Shown piece after piece: positions 1 to 5,223 of a stretch of DNA of 6,336 nucleotides. Below the pieces are notes generated by a model, which worked only from the letters and a program-made list of their open reading frames with translations, was not told the origin of the DNA and ran no database searches. The translations under genes and the position numbers were made by a program. Within the stretch, counting starts at the first letter, position 1; every line of letters starts with the position of its first letter. The stretch covers positions 1 to 6,336 of the forward strand of contig CAVAJR010000052.1 of the NCBI GenBank assembly GCA_963589005.1. The letters run 5' to 3'. The DNA is from RGIG5612 sp963589005 (GTDB lineage: Bacteria; Bacillota; Clostridia; Lachnospirales; Lachnospiraceae).

Positions 1-465
1 AATGTATTGCCACCCGGTCTGCACTTTGCCGCCGGAGCTCATGTAATACCAGGTGCTATCGATGTATTGCCATCCGGTCCGCATCTTTCCGCCTGCACTG
101 AAATAAAACCATCCGGTTCCGATAAATTGCCATCCTGTAAGCATTATGCCGTCATTGCCAAGATAATACCAGTCGTCATCAATAAATTGCCAGCCATATC
201 TTAACCTTCCGCCAATACTAAAATAATACCATTCATTATCGATAATATTCCATCCGGTTCTTGTCCTGCCATTATCTCCAAGATAATACATATCACCGTC
301 AATGTATTGCCAGCCAGTCTGCATTTTGCCATTTGTATCAAAATAATACCAGCTACTGATAATAGAACTGTTGTCACCGCCTACATCGGCAATATATAGC
401 CATCCTATAGCAATGGCATTATCCTTGTAATAATAACGTGAATCACCTATATCATGCCAACCACC
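1..465 (-). repeat. Cell-wall-binding repeat array of the transglutaminase-like protein (continues off left edge)
   Basis: Seven complete modules and the start of an eighth, residues 614-768, pattern GWQ-x-I-x-x-x-WYY-x-x-x-x-G-x-x-x-T. The GWL module near residues 634-662 carries a long extra loop (ADVGGDNSSIIS). No two modules are identical at DNA level, in contrast to the duplicated block in the 909-residue gene. Confidence 0.9.
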
Positions 466-2304
466 TTCAGACAGAGCAGGCATCTCGAATTGTTCAGTAA
501 TAATTTGACCACATAAAGAGCAGTGTGAGCCCTCTGTAAGACCTGTTTTATCTATTGTAGGAGCAACAGCCGGGTCAATTACAATGTTATGTTCTAACAT
601 AGGGACAGTTTGCTGTTTAACAGTAACCAAGCCGCATAATGAACAATGGGCTCCTTCTGTAAGTCCATCAGTCGTACATGTAGGATCTACGGCAGGATCT
701 GTTACAATTTCATGATAGAGGGGGAACTCCAGTTCTGTATCGTCATAAATTGCTTTGGTGTCCGAGTAGTATGTATAGGTATATCGAGCAGCTCCGTAGG
801 CAAATGTGTATCCGTCATCAACATTTCCAGAAATAGGATTTACCATATAGAGCTTTGTAGATGGAATAGGGCCGTCACAGTTAGTAAGATCTACAAGATA
901 ATTCTCATCATTATAATGAACAATATTCCATAAATGTCCGCCACCGCTGCTTCCTGAATATTTGAAATTTCCGGAGACACAGTATACATATAGATCTGAG
1001 GAAAAATCACTCTGGTCGCATAAATATTGAAAACTCTTAGCATATCCCTCACATACTACATTTGTGTCAGGATTGCCATCAAATACATATATGATCTGCC
1101 ATGGGTTGCCATAGCTTAGGGAGGATGTATTATAATCATACGAGACAAGATCACATATTCGCTGTCTGTAATGATCAAGCTTTTCAAGGTCACTCATACC
1201 GGAAGCTTCTGCCACAATATTGTTAGCATTGGTGATGGCATTCTGGATGGAAACCATCTTGTTATAATCGGTGTGATAGTAGTTTCCGTCATCATCCAAA
1301 ACATTCAGATCTGCGTAATCAACAGATACAGACAGGCGGTATTTTAAGGATAATTCAGTTATGGAATAATATATATTGCCATCTGAATCTATCTCTCTTC
1401 TGTATTTGAATCCTCTGCTCAGCTTGTATTTATTGCCAAACCAAAACATTTCGTATGGGCAATCGCGAATGCATGTTCTTAATACGAGAGCCATGTTAAA
1501 TTCCTGATAGAATGCCCTGCTTAGGGCAGAATCAACCTCTTCTTTAGATGAATCAGTCGTAATTCCCAGATCAGATGCATAGAATTTCAGGTGTGAAAGA
1601 GTATCGCCGGATAAATTAAAAGCCAAATCTGTTGATATAAGTTCGGCGGCTGCAATCTGTTCTATATAGGGCTTAAGCTGTGCATAGATGCAGCTGTTTA
1701 TACCTGTAAGCTTATTTCCATTATAATCGCTGCTGATCAGAGCAATGCCCAAACCGCCGAATATATACTCACTAAGCAGAGTATCGGAATCTTCACCGAT
1801 ATCTATATAATCTGATTCATCAGTACAACCAACGCTGCCTTCAATCAAATAGTCTGAAGGTTCCTCAGAACTTGTCTCCTTAACAGAGGTATCCGTCTCA
1901 GAAGCATCGGAAACGGATACCTCATTGCTATTTGGTTCAATGGATTCATCTGGAACGGTATATACAGAAGTTTCGATTTCATCTGTAGAACTGTCTGCAG
2001 AAGTTTCAGTTTCGTCAACAGAAGTATCGGATATATATTCATAATCCTCAGATGAAGTCGTTTCCTCTGAAGTCAGGTTATCTGAAGATCCATCTTCAGG
2101 CATAATTTCCGGTTCAATTGCTGCGTCCGGAGCAATTGAAGTTTCATCCGTTATATTATTACATGATTCTGTGATTTGATCATCGGTTTCGGAGATAATC
2201 GATGCTTCTTCATCTGCTGCAGAAGAAAAGGAAAGCGATGGCATAAGCAGAGCAGATATTATTATGAAAGATAGTATTTTTATTTTATATTTATTCATAA
2301 TCAT
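1..2304 (-). CDS. Secreted transglutaminase-like protein with His/Cys modules and cell-wall-binding repeats (3' end outside window)
   Basis: I translated every codon from 2304 to 1: 768 residues without a stop, so the C-terminus lies beyond the left edge. Parts: signal peptide about 1-32 (MNKYKIK, then FIIISALLMPSLSF, cleavage near SSA-ADEE); acidic Ser/Thr/Glu/Asp stalk about 33-152; domain of unknown role about 153-385, containing a CIRDC pair; transglutaminase-like core about 386-480; two His/Cys modules 531-606; seven complete cell-wall-binding repeats plus part of an eighth, 614-768. The likely triad is Cys418 (VVCEGYAKSFQYL), His457 (GGHLWNIVHY) and Asp472 (YLVDLTNCD), the classic order of the family. 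Such domains may crosslink proteins, cleave peptides or act as amidases; the reaction cannot be told from sequence. The repeats suggest it is held on a cell wall, its own or a neighbour's. It lies 163 bases after the previous stop, past a hairpin, so it may be expressed differently from the two genes before it. Confidence 0.93.
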   Translation of the reverse strand, partial: MIMNKYKIKILSFIIISALLMPSLSFSSAADEEASIISETDDQITESCNNITDETSIAPDAAIEPEIMPEDGSSDNLTSEETTSSEDYEYISDTSVDETETSADSSTDEIETSVYTVPDESIEPNSNEVSVSDASETDTSVKETSSEEPSDYLIEGSVGCTDESDYIDIGEDSDTLLSEYIFGGLGIALISSDYNGNKLTGINSCIYAQLKPYIEQIAAAELISTDLAFNLSGDTLSHLKFYASDLGITTDSSKEEVDSALSRAFYQEFNMALVLRTCIRDCPYEMFWFGNKYKLSRGFKYRREIDSDGNIYYSITELSLKYRLSVSVDYADLNVLDDDGNYYHTDYNKMVSIQNAITNANNIVAEASGMSDLEKLDHYRQRICDLVSYDYNTSSLSYGNPWQIIYVFDGNPDTNVVCEGYAKSFQYLCDQSDFSSDLYVYCVSGNFKYSGSSGGGHLWNIVHYNDENYLVDLTNCDGPIPSTKLYMVNPISGNVDDGYTFAYGAARYTYTYYSDTKAIYDDTELEFPLYHEIVTDPAVDPTCTTDGLTEGAHCSLCGLVTVKQQTVPMLEHNIVIDPAVAPTIDKTGLTEGSHCSLCGQIITEQFEMPALSEGGWHDIGDSRYYYKDNAIAIGWLYIADVGGDNSSIISSWYYFDTNGKMQTGWQYIDGDMYYLGDNGRTRTGWNIIDNEWYYFSIGGRLRYGWQFIDDDWYYLGNDGIMLTGWQFIGTGWFYFSAGGKMRTGWQYIDSTWYYMSSGGKVQTGWQYI
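481..714 (-). other. Two tandem His/Cys modules in the transglutaminase-like protein
   Basis: First copy: His531, DPAVDPTC (Cys541), then His553, Cys554, Cys557. Second copy: His572, DPAVAPT, then His594, Cys595, Cys598; it lacks the Cys after PT, which is Ile in that position. They match the single module of the 909-residue protein. The second copy leads straight into the repeat array through PALSEGGWH, as PALSDNGWH does there. Confidence 0.65.
853..1149 (-). other. Transglutaminase-like catalytic core
   Basis: Residues about 386-484. Catalytic Cys418 codon is 1051-1053, His457 codon 934-936, Asp472 codon 889-891. The flanking wording YGNPWQIIYVF before the Cys and HLWNIV/YLVD after it fits the bacterial transglutaminase-like superfamily (papain fold). 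Confidence 0.85.
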
Positions 2305-2309
2305 ATTTA

Positions 2310-2315
2310 TCCTTT
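2310..2315 (-). promoter_or_regulatory. Ribosome binding site for the transglutaminase-like gene
   Basis: AAAGGA on the minus strand lies 5 bases before an ATG at 2304 and 11 bases before a second in-frame ATG at 2298 (ATG ATT ATG). Spacing slightly favours 2304. The difference is two residues at the front of a signal peptide and does not affect the mature protein. Confidence 0.65.
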
Positions 2316-2391
2316 AATTCATGGATGGCAATAAAGATGTGCGTTCAAGAACAGAATACGCTGAGGAATATCTAATATGGCAATGTCCAAA

Positions 2392-2419
2392 TATAGCGGC
2401 ATGTCCAGGTGCCGCTATA
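2392..2419 (-). terminator. Perfect 10-bp hairpin between genes, possible weak terminator or processing site
   Basis: Arms 2392-2401 (tatagcggca) and 2410-2419 (tgccgctata) are perfectly complementary around an 8-base loop, with a GC-rich core. On the transcribed (minus) strand the stem is followed by TATTTGGACA, which is only a short, interrupted U-run. It may therefore be a leaky terminator after the 909-residue gene, an mRNA-stabilising or processing hairpin, or an attenuator. It ends 87 bases before the next start codon, so it would not directly cover the ribosome binding site. Confidence 0.45.
2410..2419 (-). other. Upstream arm (in transcription order) of the intergenic hairpin
   Basis: This is the first-transcribed arm of the 10-base-pair stem, paired with 2392-2401. 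It lies 48 bases past the stop of the 909-residue gene. See the terminator entry for the whole structure. Confidence 0.6.
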
Positions 2420-2467
2420 ATCGATAATCTAGTCTGAAATTCAAAATTGTGTCGTACAAATGCGTTA

Positions 2468-5197
2468 CTAGAACAAACGTACAATCTTATATATGTGATG
2501 AAAATCTATGTCAATTGATGCAGATCTTGCTCCAATCCATGGATAACTGTCGTATATTTGACCATTTCCTGCATAAATAGCAACATGGCGAACATCACCA
2601 TCGTCCATACCATCCGGCACATAGAATATAAGATCCCCAATCTGCAGCTCGCTGCGGGAAACCTCCTTACCCAGCTTATTATCAAATGCCAGTACTTTTG
2701 ATGTAAATTCTACGGTTGCATGTTCAATGATATTAGCACTCGGATTTATACCGACAGAGTACAAACACTGGAATACGAGACCTGAACAGTCAGTATATGA
2801 ACCGGGTTTTCCGGATGCACCTGCTACATAATATGTGTCTGCATCAACATATTCTCTGGCTGTCTGAAGTATTGCAGCTCTGTAATCATTGATAGAGAAG
2901 GATGCACTGGATTTAAGCGGGGTTACATATGCACCTAAATTGTACCAGTCATACTCGGAAAATCCCATAGCCTTCCATGTAAGAATATCTACCACACCTG
3001 TAACAGAAAGACTATTGCTTCTCTGAAAATCCTTAACTGCAGAAACAGTGTCATCTGTATAATAATACGATGTAGAATCCCATGCGGATATATCCAACAG
3101 CTTCTCATTGACCTTTAATACTTTAAGTCCCATCATATCCTTGACTAGGTCATAACCGCCGCTTGGCAGTTCGATAGCATCATTCATAAAGTAATAGTTG
3201 CAGTCGGTAGCTATACCATTTTCAATGGTATAATTGCGAATTCCAAATGTAAATGTTCCATTCTTTGTGAGACAGACCTTGTCATCTTCAACATAATACC
3301 AGGCTGTTTTGCCATCTATGGTACCTTTTACAACATTGGTAATACTCATCAAAGAACTTTTTTCAACATACAGCCAGTCAGAACCGTCAAACAAGAAACC
3401 AGTGTAAGTTGTATACCCTTGGTCACTTGATGATATGTATTTGCCGCTTGAGTCAAGCATATATACTTTGCCGTTAATTAACTGATGTCCTGTAAGCATC
3501 ACACCTGCAGTATCGAAATAGTACCATTTGTCATTAACTAACTGCCAGCCGACCTTGGCTCTGCCGCCGTCTGTGAGGCAGTACCAGTTGTCGTCAATGT
3601 ACATCCAACCATTGCGCCACATCTTGCCGTCGGAACCGAAGTAGTACCAGTCTGTATCAATAAAATGCCACCCCGTACACATTTTACCGCTTGGGTCAAG
3701 GTAATACCAATATTCGTTGATATATTGCCAACCTGTCTTCATTTTACCCCCGGCACCCATATAGTACCAGTTACCATATAGGTATTGCCAATCTGTCTGG
3801 ACTTTGCCGCTTTCTGATAGGTGGTACCACTCATTATCAATATATATCCAGCCGCCATACCACATTTGTCCGTTGGTGCCGAGATAATACCAACTGTCGT
3901 TGATATATTGCCAACCTGTCTTCATTTTACCCCCGGCACCCATATAGTACCAGTTACCATATAGGTATTGCCAATCTGTCTGGACTTTGCCGCTTTCTGA
4001 TAGGTGGTACCACTCATTATCAATATATATCCAGCCGCCATACCACATTTGTCCGTTGGTGCCGAGATAATACCAACTGCCGTTGATATATTGCCAGCCG
4101 GTTCTCATTCTTCCGCCGACACTCATGTAGTACCAATTATTGCCGATGAATTGCCAGCCGGTTTGCATAATGCCATCATCATTTAAATAAAACCAATTAT
4201 TTTCGCTTGAATCATACAGCCAACCGGTAACAATCGTGCCATCTTGATAATAGTACCAGTTGCCTGCGATGCAATGCCAACCGTTGTCCGAAAGAGCGGG
4301 TAGTATTCTTTGTTCCGTAATAATAGTATTGCATACTGAACAATGAGAACCTTCTGTAAGCCCTGTATTTGTATAGGTTGCTTCAACAGCCGGATCAGTC
4401 ACCACATTATGGTCTGTTATAAATATTACAAAAGAATATTCAATATCTGACAGGCTCTCGTAAACAGTAAGCTTGCCTGTGGTCTTAACAGTTCCGAGAT
4501 ATGTAAGGATCGGATATTCACCAAACATCTGAAAAATATCCTCTGAGCTTCCGACAAACGTATGAGCTTCATTGTTTTGTGTATAGGATACCGTATACTC
4601 GAGGTTGTATAATCCTGTGGATTCGTCGATATAATTGTAATCGGTATATTTGCATATCGCACCCTCAGCAATGCAATGAGTCCCCCGGCAGATGGTACTG
4701 CGAGCAGTTACTTGAACATCGGTGACCGTAAAAAAAACATTTGAAGTATTGATGATATCCTGAGAATTCTCTTCTGGAGTTTGTTCAATGGCATCATTTG
4801 CCGTTATAGAAGTCCCGGATTCGTCATCTGAGGGTTCTTGTACTAAATTGATTTCGATATCATTGATGTCCGTGTCTTCTGTATTTGTCGCTTCAATGAC
4901 ATACGCTGTCTCTTCTGCAAGGTTTTCATTACCAATGTTAAAGTCAGTTTCTCCTGATTGAGCCTCGTTTTCAACATTGCACTCTGCACCGGTCACGGCG
5001 GTATCTGCAGATGTTGAAAAGCACTTGTCATCAGATGATATATCCTCTGAATTCTCATAAAGAACAGTTTCTTCAGAGTAATCCGATATAACAATATTTG
5101 TTGATAGGTCAGAGACTTCTTCTGATGCCTGAATGATGCTGGCAGACAACGCACAAACAAGAAGAAGCGAAGAAGATAAAATAATGGTTTTGCGCAT
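2468..5197 (-). CDS. Secreted NlpC/P60 peptidase with peptidoglycan-binding domain and 14 cell-wall-binding repeats
   Basis: Complete, 909 residues, stop TAG at 2468-2470. Order of parts: signal peptide 1-24 (MRKT, hydrophobic core, probable cleavage after IIQA); acidic Ser/Thr/Glu/Asp stalk about 25-150; unrecognised, possibly beta-rich segment about 152-262 with Cys170, His174, Cys175 and Cys182; one His/Cys module 263-300; 14 cell-wall-binding repeats about 306-590; degenerate aromatic modules 591-680; peptidoglycan-binding_1-like domain about 683-746 (AVKDFQ, then TGVVDILTW); NlpC/P60 domain about 770-909. The last shows Cys804 in TDCSGLV and His871 in RHVAIYAGNG, with Asp883 twelve residues on, where many relatives have His. 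Family knowledge makes it a gamma-D-glutamyl-diamino-acid endopeptidase or similar cell-wall hydrolase acting outside the cell; substrate and cell-separation or lytic role are inference. The repeat region contains an exact 183-base duplication. There is no LPXTG or membrane anchor at the C-terminus, so attachment is probably through the repeats. Confidence 0.95.
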   Translation of the reverse strand: MRKTIILSSSLLLVCALSASIIQASEEVSDLSTNIVISDYSEETVLYENSEDISSDDKCFSTSADTAVTGAECNVENEAQSGETDFNIGNENLAEETAYVIEATNTEDTDINDIEINLVQEPSDDESGTSITANDAIEQTPEENSQDIINTSNVFFTVTDVQVTARSTICRGTHCIAEGAICKYTDYNYIDESTGLYNLEYTVSYTQNNEAHTFVGSSEDIFQMFGEYPILTYLGTVKTTGKLTVYESLSDIEYSFVIFITDHNVVTDPAVEATYTNTGLTEGSHCSVCNTIITEQRILPALSDNGWHCIAGNWYYYQDGTIVTGWLYDSSENNWFYLNDDGIMQTGWQFIGNNWYYMSVGGRMRTGWQYINGSWYYLGTNGQMWYGGWIYIDNEWYHLSESGKVQTDWQYLYGNWYYMGAGGKMKTGWQYINDSWYYLGTNGQMWYGGWIYIDNEWYHLSESGKVQTDWQYLYGNWYYMGAGGKMKTGWQYINEYWYYLDPSGKMCTGWHFIDTDWYYFGSDGKMWRNGWMYIDDNWYCLTDGGRAKVGWQLVNDKWYYFDTAGVMLTGHQLINGKVYMLDSSGKYISSSDQGYTTYTGFLFDGSDWLYVEKSSLMSITNVVKGTIDGKTAWYYVEDDKVCLTKNGTFTFGIRNYTIENGIATDCNYYFMNDAIELPSGGYDLVKDMMGLKVLKVNEKLLDISAWDSTSYYYTDDTVSAVKDFQRSNSLSVTGVVDILTWKAMGFSEYDWYNLGAYVTPLKSSASFSINDYRAAILQTAREYVDADTYYVAGASGKPGSYTDCSGLVFQCLYSVGINPSANIIEHATVEFTSKVLAFDNKLGKEVSRSELQIGDLIFYVPDGMDDGDVRHVAIYAGNGQIYDSYPWIGARSASIDIDFHHIYKIVRLF
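3428..4282 (-). repeat. Array of 14 cell-wall-binding repeats in the 909-residue protein
   Basis: Residues about 306-590. The modules are 20-21 residues long with the pattern GWQ-x-I-x-x-x-WYY-x-x-x-x-G-x-M-x-T. They are richer in tryptophan than the array in the gene to the right. Most keep both aromatic positions that build the ligand pocket in choline-binding proteins. The last module (GHQLINGKVYML) has lost both tryptophans. Several 21-residue variants carry an extra residue at the module end (QMWYG, KMWRN). Confidence 0.92.
3714..4079 (-). repeat. Exact 183-base tandem duplication inside the cell-wall-binding array
   Basis: Bases 3714-3896 and 3897-4079 match at every one of 183 positions by direct line-by-line comparison. 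The matching run breaks at both ends: 3713/3896 on one side and 3897/4080 on the other. The unit is 61 codons, namely three binding modules of 21, 20 and 20 residues (starting near YINDSWYYLG and containing NEWYHLSESG and GNWYYMGAGG). It keeps the reading frame. Neighbouring modules are clearly diverged, so this copy looks recent or recently homogenised. Confidence 0.97.
4298..4411 (-). other. His/Cys module in the 909-residue protein
   Basis: Residues 263-300 follow the pattern H-x-V-x-DPAV, then GLTEGSHCSVC and IITEQ. His263, His285, Cys286 and Cys289 could make a small zinc site or a disulfide-stabilised hairpin. Similar modules (HxVxDPAVxPTC followed by GLTEGxHCSxCG) occur in many large clostridial surface proteins, from general knowledge of the family. 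A function is not established, and metal binding is inference. Confidence 0.6.
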
Positions 5198-5205
5198 GTA
5201 GTAAA

Positions 5206-5211
5206 TCTCCT
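5206..5211 (-). promoter_or_regulatory. Ribosome binding site for the 909-residue gene
   Basis: On the minus strand AGGAGA lies 8 bases before the ATG at 5197, inside the 26-base gap after the previous stop. This strong site supports the chosen start. No terminator-like hairpin fits in the gap, which supports read-through from the gene to the right. Confidence 0.85.
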
Positions 5212-5223
5212 GAATTTAGTTTT

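Larger units (their letters stand above)
2305..2467. other. 163-base intergenic region between the second and third genes
   Basis: Contains the hairpin at 2392-2419 and the ribosome binding site at 2310-2315. Just after the hairpin in transcription order, the sequence TGGACATTGCC partly repeats TGGACATGCC from the loop and arm. I see no promoter with good -35 and -10 boxes at normal spacing on either strand, and no open frame with a credible start. Confidence 0.7.

Noticed and set aside
7..204. Plus-strand open frame, about 65 codons, rich in Pro, Ile and Ala with a periodic pattern
   Set aside because: It is the antisense of the cell-wall-binding repeats of the minus-strand gene. The periodicity comes from the 60-base repeat, and no ribosome binding site is seen.
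646..933. Plus-strand open frame, about 95 codons
   Set aside because: It lies wholly antisense to the transglutaminase and His/Cys region, which has conserved catalytic motifs on the other strand. No family features are seen.
1845..2042. Minus-strand open frame of about 65 codons in another frame
   Set aside because: It overlaps the acidic stalk of the transglutaminase-like gene out of frame. The low-complexity coding sequence leaves the other frame open by chance.
2353..2383. Possible promoter for the third gene: TTGCCA and TATTCT on the minus strand
   Set aside because: The spacer is 19 bases and the -10 box matches only four of six positions. The AT-rich gap could give this by chance. 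A mapped transcript start would be needed.
3714..4079. CRISPR-like or satellite array
   Set aside because: There are only two copies, directly adjacent with no spacers, in frame inside a coding gene and made of protein repeat modules.
4004..4186. Plus-strand open frame, about 60 codons, with a repeated Pro-rich pattern
   Set aside because: Antisense shadow of the binding repeats, of the same nature as the one at 7-204.
4183..4671. Two short minus-strand open frames (4183-4386 and 4426-4671)
   Set aside because: Both are out of frame within the 909-codon gene, whose frame carries recognisable domains throughout.
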